Assembly: GCF_017313765.1 (NCBI RefSeq)
Contig: NZ_JAFLNC010000005.1
Span: 248,001-312,000 of the forward strand
DNA from: Sneathiella sedimenti
GTDB taxonomy: Bacteria; Pseudomonadota; Alphaproteobacteria; Sneathiellales; Sneathiellaceae
Reading direction: 5' to 3'
DNA length: 64,000 bases
Part shown: positions 28,382 through 35,222 of the stretch, piece after piece
Position numbering within the stretch: position 1 is the stretch's first letter
Layout of the letters: each line of letters begins with the position of its first letter
Translations under genes and position numbers: made by a program
Notes under the pieces: model-generated
What the model was told of the DNA's origin: nothing
The model's input: only the letters and a program-made list of their open reading frames with translations
Databases searched by the model: none

Positions 28382-28453
28382 CTTAATCTCTCCTCCATCA
28401 CCGGGACGGTTCTCCCGGCCTCTCTTAATTATAAACCAGACGATGCTATATCG

Positions 28454-29170
28454 TTAAACAACTTCTGTGAAACATCCTTCTTTTTTAAGGACACGGGCGA
28501 AGGCCCCCTCTTCCTGGATCGAAAATACAAGGATAGGAATATGGTTTTCCCGCGCAAGTGAAATTGCCGCGGCGTCCATTACCTTGAGGTCTTTGGCCAA
28601 CACATCAAGATGGGACAGGGTTTCATACCGTTCCGCATCGGAGTGAAGACGCGGATCCTTGTTGTAGACGCCGTCCACATTCGTCCCCTTTAGTAGGGCG
28701 TCACATTTCATTTCAGCCGCTCTGAGTGCGGCTGCCGTATCCGTCGTAAAATAGGGATTGCCGGTACCGGCCGCGAAAATAACGATCCGGCCTTTTTCCA
28801 GGTGACGCTCCGCGCGGCGGCGAATATAGGGCTCACAAACAGCTGACATCGGGATGGCGGAAAGGACCCGGCTGTGCATGCCGAGGGCCTCAATCGCATT
28901 CTGAAGTGCCAGGGCATTCATCACGGTCGCCAGCATCCCCATATAGTCGGCGCTGGAGCGGTCCATTCCCTTGGCGGAACCGGACATGCCGCGAAAAATA
29001 TTACCGCCGCCCACAACGACGCAAACCTCAACGCCCATATCATGGGCAACGCCGATATCCTTGGCTATTCGGGAAACTGTCTCGACATCAATACCATATT
29101 GCTGACTTCCCAAAAGTGCTTCACCGGAGCATTTCAAGAGAACTCTGCGGTACTGAGGCTTATTCGACAT
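28454..29170 (-). CDS. pyrH: Uridylate kinase
   Basis: Phosphorylates UMP to UDP; hexameric bacterial enzyme of the amino acid kinase fold. The 238 residues include [62 protein letters not shown] and [10 protein letters not shown] start at the ATG at 29170, which is preceded by GGGGAAG; the GTG twelve bases upstream would leave that ribosome site inside the gene. It lies beyond a terminator following tsf, so it may have its own promoter or depend on read-through. Confidence 0.97.
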   Translation of the reverse strand: MSNKPQYRRVLLKCSGEALLGSQQYGIDVETVSRIAKDIGVAHDMGVEVCVVVGGGNIFRGMSGSAKGMDRSSADYMGMLATVMNALALQNAIEALGMHSRVLSAIPMSAVCEPYIRRRAERHLEKGRIVIFAAGTGNPYFTTDTAAALRAAEMKCDALLKGTNVDGVYNKDPRLHSDAERYETLSHLDVLAKDLKVMDAAAISLARENHIPILVFSIQEEGAFARVLKKEGCFTEVV

Positions 29171-29261
29171 CTTCTTCCCCACAACTCATACAAATGGTTA
29201 ACGGCATCGGCAAGACAGCATACAGAAAAAGTATGATTTGAAAAGCCGCGATGCCGCACAT

Positions 29262-29294
29262 AAAAATATGGCGGCCTCTGAAGGAGACCGCCAT
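29262..29294 (-). terminator. Intrinsic terminator after tsf
   Basis: On the minus strand, ATGGCGG (29294-29288) pairs with CCGCCAT (29274-29268), with an extra inner CTC/GAG, followed by AT and a run of five T (complement of 29262-29266). It is 21 bp past the tsf stop. It would limit expression of pyrH and the downstream envelope genes relative to rpsB-tsf. Confidence 0.72.
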
Positions 29295-29315
29295 AATTTC
29301 TTTATACTGCCGCTA

Positions 29316-30239
29316 TTATTGAACAGCGGCGGCGACTTCGGCTGCGAAGTCGCTCTCTTCCTTCTCAATCCCCTCGCCAACGGCGTAGCGGACCATTCCG
29401 ACGACTTCGATCGGGCTGCCAATTTCCTTGGCGACATTCTCGATCGCGGCCTTAACCGTATTTTCACCGTCAATCACGAAAGTCTGCTCCAGCAGGACAA
29501 CGTCCTTGTAGAATTTGCTGAGGCGGCCTTCGACCATCTTGGCGATAATCTCTTCCGGCTTGCCGGATTCACGTGCCTGCTGTGACAGAACCGCGCGTTC
29601 ACGCTCAACGGCTGCCGGATCCAGATCCGCAACACTGATCGACTGCGGGCTTGTTGCCGCTACATGCATCGCTATCTGTTTGCCAAGTGTTGCAAGCGCG
29701 GCCGTGTCCCCTTCGCTTTCGAGAGCGACGAGAATACCGATCTTGCCAAGGCCGTCAGAAACAGCGTTATGAACATAGGACGCAACAACGCCGTTATTCA
29801 CGCTCAACCGAGCCGCGCGACGCAGGGCCATGTTTTCACCAATCGTGGCGATGGCATCCGTTAGCTTTGCTGCAACCGTGTCGGACCCACCGGGGAACGT
29901 CGCGGCGTTGATCTGCTCCACGTCATCGCTGGTTTCAGCGGCAACAGCGGCAATCCCGCTCACAAGATTCTGGAAATCCTCGTTACGGCCAACGAAGTCG
30001 GTCTCGGCATTCACCTCAACCACTGCGCCAGAAGTGCCGCTGGCGGCTACGCCAACAAGGCCTTCCGCTGCGACGCGGCCGGATTTCTTGGCAGCTGTTG
30101 CAAGGCCCTTGGTCCGCAGCCAGTCAATCGCTGCATCCATGTCGCCGTCTGTTTCCTTCAGCGCTTTTTTACAATCCATCATACCCGCACCGGACCGGGT
30201 GCGGAGTTCTTTAACCATTCCCGCTGTGATAGCAGTCAT
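29316..30239 (-). CDS. tsf: Translation elongation factor Ts
   Basis: Nucleotide exchange factor for EF-Tu. The 307 residues contain the N-terminal UBA-like domain ([20 protein letters not shown]), the conserved [14 protein letters not shown] core contact with EF-Tu, then the two dimerisation subdomains ([14 protein letters not shown]). The ATG has GAGGA upstream. It follows rpsB after 77 bp containing a hairpin and is followed by a clear terminator. Confidence 0.98.
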   Translation of the reverse strand: MTAITAGMVKELRTRSGAGMMDCKKALKETDGDMDAAIDWLRTKGLATAAKKSGRVAAEGLVGVAASGTSGAVVEVNAETDFVGRNEDFQNLVSGIAAVAAETSDDVEQINAATFPGGSDTVAAKLTDAIATIGENMALRRAARLSVNNGVVASYVHNAVSDGLGKIGILVALESEGDTAALATLGKQIAMHVAATSPQSISVADLDPAAVERERAVLSQQARESGKPEEIIAKMVEGRLSKFYKDVVLLEQTFVIDGENTVKAAIENVAKEIGSPIEVVGMVRYAVGEGIEKEESDFAAEVAAAVQ

Positions 30240-30275
30240 TATTCATCCTCGCGTTTGATTTCTTAAAATGGGAAA

Positions 30276-30305
30276 GCGCCCTATCTCCTACATAGATAGG
30301 GGCGC
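30276..30305 (-). terminator. Hairpin between rpsB and tsf (attenuator-like)
   Basis: The plus-strand arms GCGCCCTATCT (30276-30286) and AGATAGGGGCGC (30294-30305) pair with a single bulged G, giving an 11-bp stem with a 7-base loop. In the minus direction it is followed by TTTCCCATTTT, a broken U-tract. It is probably a leaky terminator adjusting tsf against rpsB, or a processing site; which one is inference. Confidence 0.55.
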
Positions 30306-30316
30306 CCCTCTCAGAT

Positions 30317-31153
30317 TTAAGACGCTTGCGCGCTTGCCTCGTCACCTTCAGCTTTTTCCGCAGCGGCTTCTTCCGCCGGCGCTTCCTCAGCAGCTTTTTC
30401 TGCCGGCAACTCTTCGCTCAGTGCCGGCGTTTCCGCGGCACCAAGATCGGTTCCCTGGCTCGCCATTTCCACGGAGATACCGTCAATGACCGCCTGCTTG
30501 AACAGATCGCAATAAAGGCTGATGGCGCGGAGCGCATCGTCATTGCCCGGGATCGGGTAAGTGATGCCGTCCGGATCAGAGTTACTGTCGAGGATCGCAA
30601 CAACCGGAATACCGAGCTTGTTGGCTTCCTGAACTGCCAACTCTTCCTTGTTGGTATCGATCACGACGATTACGTTGGGCAGGCCGCCCATTTCCTTGAT
30701 ACCGCCAAGTGCCCGTTCCAGCTTGTCCCGCTGGCGGGTCATTTTCAGGACTTCCTTCTTGGTCAGGCCTGTATGCTCACCGGCGAGCTGTTCTTCGAGC
30801 TTGCGCAACTGCTTGATCGATTCAGAAACCGTCTTCCAGTTGGTCAGCATACCGCCGAGCCAGCGATGGTTGACATAGAACTGGGCACACTGTTTTGCGC
30901 TTTCCGCGACCACGTCAGAAGCCTGACGCTTTGTGCCGACGAAAAGTACACGTCCACCGCCTGCAACGGTATCGCGCACGACTTTAAGTGCCTGATAAAG
31001 CATCGGCACAGTCTGCTGCAGATCAAGAATATGGATTTTGTTGCGAGCGCCGAAAATATAAGGACCCATTTTCGGGTTCCAGCGGCGGGATTGGTGACCA
31101 AAGTGAACACCAGCTTCCAGAAGCTGACGCATAGTAAAAGTTGGCAGAGCCAT
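30317..31153 (-). CDS. rpsB: 30S ribosomal protein S2
   Basis: Structural protein of the small ribosomal subunit. The 278 residues start at the ATG at 31153, which has AAGGAGA upstream and gives the conserved [20 protein letters not shown]; an in-frame ATG 54 bases upstream is rejected because the family start is clear. Core motifs are [35 protein letters not shown] and the [12 protein letters not shown] region. The last 40 residues are an Ala/Glu-rich acidic tail beyond the conserved fold, as in many alphaproteobacterial S2 proteins. Confidence 0.98.
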   Translation of the reverse strand: MALPTFTMRQLLEAGVHFGHQSRRWNPKMGPYIFGARNKIHILDLQQTVPMLYQALKVVRDTVAGGGRVLFVGTKRQASDVVAESAKQCAQFYVNHRWLGGMLTNWKTVSESIKQLRKLEEQLAGEHTGLTKKEVLKMTRQRDKLERALGGIKEMGGLPNVIVVIDTNKEELAVQEANKLGIPVVAILDSNSDPDGITYPIPGNDDALRAISLYCDLFKQAVIDGISVEMASQGTDLGAAETPALSEELPAEKAAEEAPAEEAAAEKAEGDEASAQAS

Positions 31154-31174
31154 TCTGCATTCTCCTTTTCCGGT

Positions 31175-31206
31175 TGAACCTCCGTGAGCAGTGGTCCAAA
31201 GGTTCA
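31175..31206 (-). other. Possible hairpin in rpsB leader RNA
   Basis: Perfect 7-bp inverted repeat TGAACCT (31175-31181) and AGGTTCA (31200-31206), in the 5' untranslated region about 20 bases before the rpsB ribosome site. S2 synthesis is often feedback-regulated through its leader, so an S2 binding site is possible, but I recognise no established motif. Confidence 0.35.
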
Positions 31207-31277
31207 TCCTCAGAACACCGGAAGGGAAAGACCAACACAGCCTGACCCAAAGCCCACGTGTGAATTTAACAGTGCGC

Positions 31278-31306
31278 TAAATAGGCCCCTCCGCCGCCAT
31301 ATGCAA
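31278..31306 (-). promoter_or_regulatory. Candidate promoter of rpsB
   Basis: Read on the minus strand: TTGCAT (31306-31301), 17-bp spacer, TATTTA (31283-31278). It lies between the dnaE stop and rpsB and would give a leader of about 120 bases. Good spacing and hexamers for a housekeeping sigma-70 promoter; transcription not shown. Confidence 0.55.
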
Positions 31307-31346
31307 GGGAAAAATGCTGAATTACCGACAATTACGGAGCAAATAG

Positions 31347-34300
31347 CTAAATATCGTGAACATCGATCACACCCGGAGCGGATTTCAGCGCCTGACGCAC
31401 TTCCGGCGTGATATTGGCCTGGTCGGACAGATCGAATTCGACTTCTTTCGCCTCGGTCTCAAGATTCAGGACAAAGGCGACACGCCCCCGCCCCCGCCCC
31501 CCCTGTTTGAGAATTGTGGCTACTTCCGCCAAAGGCTTGTCATCATTCGCGAAAATACGCACGCCGTCGGCGATGGTCGCCGCCATTGTCTCGAGGCGCT
31601 GCAGACTCTGGACCGTCAGGCGCGGCTGGTCATTGTCAAGATTTCCGGTCACCCTCAAGACAAGCGACTGCCCGACGACAAGAAGATCGCGGTATTTGTC
31701 CAGTGTTTCCGAAAACAACGTAACCTCATAAGCGCCGGTCGCATCGGAAAGCTGGACAAAGGCAAGCGGCTTGCCCTTGCGCGTGCGCAGTTCCCGCTTG
31801 CCCATCACCGTGCCCGCAAGAATTCCGGCGCTCTCCGTCGCGCCGAGACCCGCCAGATAGCTGGCCGCATTGCGGACGCCGGCCTTATCAAGGGTCTTGT
31901 CCCAGGCGTCGAGCGGATGGCCGGAGAGATAAAAACCGATGGAATCGAATTCCTGCTTCAGCTTCTCCATTGATGTCCATGGGGACACTTGCGGCAGATC
32001 AGGCCTGACCACCAGCGATTCCGCCGCCCCGCCAAACAGGTTCACCTGCCCGGATCCGCGTTCCTCTTCCGACTGCTGCGCCAGGCGTAGGAGAGTTTCG
32101 ATCGAGGCGAACACCTGCGCGCGATGATCCAGAAGGTCGTCGAACGCACCGGCCCTGACGAGATTTTCCGCCTGACGTTTATTCATGTGCTTCGGATTGA
32201 GGCGTTCGGCAAAATCAAACAGATCCTTGTAAGCTCCATTCTCCGCGCGCTCCCGCACGATGCCGGCCATTGCTTCCCGCCCGACATTCTTGACCGCCGC
32301 GAGCGCGTAACGCACCGCCCCCTGCTCGCCGTCAAATTCCACCGAAAACTCCACCTCCGACTTGTTCAGGCAGGGCGGATAAACGGGAATTTTCATCCGA
32401 TCCAGATCCTGGCGGAAGATATTGAGCTTGTCCGTATTGTTCATGTCGAGACTCATGGACGCGGCCATGAACTCCACCGGATAGTTCGCCTTGAGATAGG
32501 CGGTATGATAGGAGACGAGCGCATAAGCGGCGGCGTGAGACTTGTTAAAGCCGTAGTTCGCAAATTTCGCCACCAGGTCAAAGATATGAGTGGCGTCTTT
32601 TGCCGCAATTCCCTTTTCCTTGGCCCCCTTCGCGAAAATAGCGCGCTGCTCATCCATCTCCTTTTGAATTTTCTTGCCCATCGCGCGGCGCAAGAGATCC
32701 GCATCGCCGAGGCTATAGCCCGCCAGGGTCTTGGCGATTTCCATCACCTGTTCCTGGTAGATGATCACGCCATAGGTTTCCTCAAGCACAGGCTTGAGTT
32801 CAGGGTGGAGATAGTCGGGCTCCTCCTCCCCATGCTTGCGGCGGATATAGGTGGGAATGTTTTCCATCGGGCCCGGACGGTAGAGCGCCACGATGGCGAT
32901 GATATCCTCGAACGCGTCGGGACGCATCTTGCGCAGCATGTCCCGCATACCGGAGCTTTCAAGCTGGAAGATACCGATCGTGTTGCCGGTGGAAAGAAGC
33001 TCAAACACCGCCGGGTCATCAAGCGGCACTTTTGCATAGTCAATCTCGATACCGCGGCGGGCAAGAAGCGCCTTGGCACGGTCGAGGACCGTCAGGGTTT
33101 TCAGCCCGAGAAAGTCGAATTTCACCAGACCGGCGGTTTCCGCATATTTCATCGAAAATTGCGTTACCGGCATATCGGAGCGTGGATCGCGATAGAGCGG
33201 TACCAATTCCTCCAGCGGCCGGTCGCCGATCACAACGCCGGCGGCATGAGTCGAGGCATGGCGATACAGCCCTTCCAGCTGCAGGGCTATCTCAAGAAGC
33301 CGCGCGACATCCTGATCGTTGGCCCGCTCTTCCCGGAGGCGCGGTTCCGTGTCCAATGCTTGCTGCAGGCTGACCGGATTGGCCGGATTGGCGGGAATCA
33401 TCTTGCTGATTCGGTCGACCTGACCATATGGCATCTGGAGAACGCGCCCGACGTCGCGCACCGCTGCCTTGGCCTGCAGCTTACCAAAAGTAATGATCTG
33501 CGCGACCTGGTCATGACCATATTTATCCTGCACATAGCGGATCACCTGTTCGCGCTTGTCCTGGCAGAAATCGATATCGAAGTCGGGCATGGACACGCGT
33601 TCGGGGTTCAGGAACCGTTCAAAGAGCAGACCGAAGCGAAGGGGGTCCAGGTCGGTGATGGTCAGCGCCCAGGCTACGACGGAACCTGCGCCCGAACCAC
33701 GGCCCGGGCCCACCGGCACATCATGCTCTTTCGACCACTGAATAAAATCGGAAACGATCAGAAAATAGCCCGGGAACCCCATTTCATTGATCACGCCGAT
33801 TTCATATTCGAGCCGGTCAAAATATTCCTTCGACTTGGCCTCCCTATCGGCGTCCGTCATCTCCTCGGTAAAGACTTCATTTTCAAGCCGGATCTTGAGG
33901 CCATCCGTTGCCATCGCGGCAAGCTCGCCGGCTTCATCCCGACCCTCCGCGGAGGAAAACGCCGGCAATATCGGATTGCGTGTCGGTGAGGCAACGGCGC
34001 ATCGCTGCGCAATCACCAGCGTATTGTCGATAGCCTCTGGCAGGTCAGAGAAAAGCGCGACCATTTCCGCCTGCGACTTGAAATAATGCTCCGGCGAGCG
34101 CTTGATCCGGTCCTGGTCGCCGACATATTTCCCTGTCGCAATGCACAGCAGCGCGTCATGCGCTTCATACATATCGCGGCCGGCGAAAAATACCTCGTTC
34201 GTCGCGACCAGTGGAATATCCAGATCATAGGCAATTTTCAGCATACCGGGCTCGGTCCGCTGTTCCAGCGGCAGCCCATGACGCTGGAGTTCCATATAAA

Positions 34301-34862
34301 GGCGGCCATCGAATGTCTTGGCAAGTTTTCGGGCATAGCCCTCCGCCGCATCGAGTTGATCCGTCGCAATCAATCGCCCGATCGGCCCTTCCGCCCCGCC
34401 GGTCAGGCAAATTACCCCTGCCGCATTCGCCGCGAGAAGTTCAAAGGGAACCTGCGCCGTCTCACCGGACTCGGTCTTGAGGAAACCGTAGGAAGTCAGT
34501 TTCAGGAGATTGTTGTACCCCGTTTCATCCTGAGCCAGCAGCACGACCGAATCCGGCTCCGGCCGACGACCGCTTCGATCAACGCCGTCTTCGCGCATGA
34601 TCGCAATCTGGCACCCGATAATCGGTTGCACCCCACCGCCCATCATCGCCAGGGAGAACTCGAGCGCGCCGAACATATTGCTCGTGTCCGTGATCGCCAC
34701 GGCGGGCATGCGATTGTCCGCGCATAGCTTCTGAAGCTGCTTGACCGGCACCGCCCCTTCCGAAAGGGAATAGGCGGAATGGACACGCAAATGCACGAAA
34801 CGGGGATCACCCTGGACGCTGGACAACGGCTCATCTCCAATCTGTGATTTCAGCCGACCCAC
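31347..34862 (-). CDS. dnaE: DNA polymerase III alpha subunit
   Basis: Replicative DNA polymerase. The 1171 residues have the N-terminal PHP domain (FVHLRVHSAYSLSEGA, AITDTSNMFG), palm with PVGPGRGSGAGS (384-393) and catalytic PDFDIDF (426-432), YRPGPMENIPTYIRRKHG, the helix-hairpin-helix region and a C-terminal OB fold (RTRKGKPLAFVQLSDATG). Length and N-terminus suit the replicative DnaE1 rather than the shorter SOS polymerase ImuC/DnaE2. The start is a GTG at 34862 with AGGA nine bases upstream. The only promoter I see upstream is the SOS promoter of the small ORF 102 bp away. Near its 3' end the gene has a G-rich tract (31485-31503). Confidence 0.96.
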   Translation of the reverse strand: MGRLKSQIGDEPLSSVQGDPRFVHLRVHSAYSLSEGAVPVKQLQKLCADNRMPAVAITDTSNMFGALEFSLAMMGGGVQPIIGCQIAIMREDGVDRSGRRPEPDSVVLLAQDETGYNNLLKLTSYGFLKTESGETAQVPFELLAANAAGVICLTGGAEGPIGRLIATDQLDAAEGYARKLAKTFDGRLYMELQRHGLPLEQRTEPGMLKIAYDLDIPLVATNEVFFAGRDMYEAHDALLCIATGKYVGDQDRIKRSPEHYFKSQAEMVALFSDLPEAIDNTLVIAQRCAVASPTRNPILPAFSSAEGRDEAGELAAMATDGLKIRLENEVFTEEMTDADREAKSKEYFDRLEYEIGVINEMGFPGYFLIVSDFIQWSKEHDVPVGPGRGSGAGSVVAWALTITDLDPLRFGLLFERFLNPERVSMPDFDIDFCQDKREQVIRYVQDKYGHDQVAQIITFGKLQAKAAVRDVGRVLQMPYGQVDRISKMIPANPANPVSLQQALDTEPRLREERANDQDVARLLEIALQLEGLYRHASTHAAGVVIGDRPLEELVPLYRDPRSDMPVTQFSMKYAETAGLVKFDFLGLKTLTVLDRAKALLARRGIEIDYAKVPLDDPAVFELLSTGNTIGIFQLESSGMRDMLRKMRPDAFEDIIAIVALYRPGPMENIPTYIRRKHGEEEPDYLHPELKPVLEETYGVIIYQEQVMEIAKTLAGYSLGDADLLRRAMGKKIQKEMDEQRAIFAKGAKEKGIAAKDATHIFDLVAKFANYGFNKSHAAAYALVSYHTAYLKANYPVEFMAASMSLDMNNTDKLNIFRQDLDRMKIPVYPPCLNKSEVEFSVEFDGEQGAVRYALAAVKNVGREAMAGIVRERAENGAYKDLFDFAERLNPKHMNKRQAENLVRAGAFDDLLDHRAQVFASIETLLRLAQQSEEERGSGQVNLFGGAAESLVVRPDLPQVSPWTSMEKLKQEFDSIGFYLSGHPLDAWDKTLDKAGVRNAASYLAGLGATESAGILAGTVMGKRELRTRKGKPLAFVQLSDATGAYEVTLFSETLDKYRDLLVVGQSLVLRVTGNLDNDQPRLTVQSLQRLETMAATIADGVRIFANDDKPLAEVATILKQGGRGRGRVAFVLNLETEAKEVEFDLSDQANITPEVRQALKSAPGVIDVHDI
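31485..31503 (-). repeat. G-rich low-complexity tract inside dnaE
   Basis: On the minus strand the tract reads G7-C-G5-C-G5, coding Gln-Gly-Gly-Arg-Gly-Arg-Gly-Arg in the C-terminal part of DnaE (around residue 1120). It fits a G-quadruplex pattern and contains a seven-base homopolymer prone to slippage. The reading frame is intact. Confidence 0.85.
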
Positions 34863-34918
34863 TATTGCACGTCCTTATTAAAAGATCAGGCCTTGACAGC
34901 CTCACCCGCCAAATTTCT

Positions 34919-34927
34919 TGTGGATAA
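34919..34927 (-). promoter_or_regulatory. DnaA box upstream of dnaE
   Basis: TTATCCACA on the minus strand is the consensus 9-mer bound by the replication initiator DnaA. It lies between the small SOS ORF and dnaE, 57 bp before the dnaE start. It is a single copy and could occur by chance. Confidence 0.5.
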
Positions 34928-34964
34928 CTCCCCCTCTTCCTGCCTTAAGCTTTGGTATCAACAC

Positions 34965-35072
34965 TTACCCTGTCAGCCCCGTCACGATATCCGCCCAGAA
35001 CACCATCATGCCCAGCGCACCCGCAAAAGCCGCGCATTCAAACCCACTTTTTATGATCCGATCAATTTCCAT
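34965..35072 (-). CDS. SOS-controlled small hydrophobic protein (35 aa), upstream of dnaE
   Basis: A 35-codon ORF from an ATG at 35072 to a TAA at 34965. It begins MEIDRIIKSGFECAAF, continues through AGALGMMVFWADIVTG and ends LTG. A short charged N-terminus is followed by a hydrophobic core (about residues 13-27), so a membrane or membrane-surface peptide is likely. The ribosome site AAGGAG (35081-35086) is 8 bases before the ATG, the best spacing in the area. The promoter just upstream carries a perfect LexA operator in its spacer, so expression on DNA damage is expected. By analogy with the 29-residue SOS-induced division inhibitor SidA of Caulobacter it may block division, but sequence homology was not tested. 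dnaE follows after 102 bp without a visible terminator. Confidence 0.68.
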   Translation of the reverse strand: MEIDRIIKSGFECAAFAGALGMMVFWADIVTGLTG

Positions 35073-35103
35073 GATTGCTACTCCTTATTGTCTGTTGAGA
35101 CGC

Positions 35104-35132
35104 ATAATGTTCTTGTTTTGTTCTTTTGTCAA
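35104..35132 (-). promoter_or_regulatory. SOS promoter: TTGACA / CATTAT with LexA operator
   Basis: Read on the minus strand: TTGACA (35132-35127), a 17-bp spacer, and CATTAT (35109-35104). GAAC-N7-GAAC (35123-35109) occupies most of the spacer and touches the -10. The repeat is a perfect match to the alphaproteobacterial LexA operator and has the same orientation to transcription as the one before lexA in this window. The expected start of transcription is near 35097, leaving a leader of about 25 bases. Confidence 0.85.
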
Positions 35133-35222
35133 TCAAATATATCCAAGCCCCTTATCTTCTGGTAAATGACTATAATCAAAAGGATTTCTAGAATAATTCA
35201 AACAAAACCAGTGAAAACACCC

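Larger units (their letters stand above)
34863..35222. other. 360-bp gap between dnaE and the MscS-type gene
   Basis: This gap is not empty. From right to left on the minus strand it holds about 90 bp of AT-rich sequence after the channel gene, a sigma-70 promoter with a LexA operator (35104-35132), a short leader with AAGGAG, a 35-codon ORF (34965-35072), a DnaA box (34919-34927) and the dnaE ribosome site. I see no convincing terminator within it. Confidence 0.75.

Noticed and set aside
30326-31177. 283-codon plus-strand ORF opposite rpsB
   Set aside because: Antisense to ribosomal protein S2, no ribosome site, no domain.
32124-33989. 621-codon plus-strand ORF opposite dnaE
   Set aside because: It is antisense to conserved DnaE sequence, has no recognisable domain and an Arg/His/Leu-rich make-up typical of the opposite strand of a GC-biased gene.
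34893-35169. Two overlapping plus-strand ORFs (90 and 83 codons) in the gap upstream of dnaE
   Set aside because: No ribosome sites and no family features; they lie over the minus-strand SOS promoter and the small ORF with a strong AAGGAG site.
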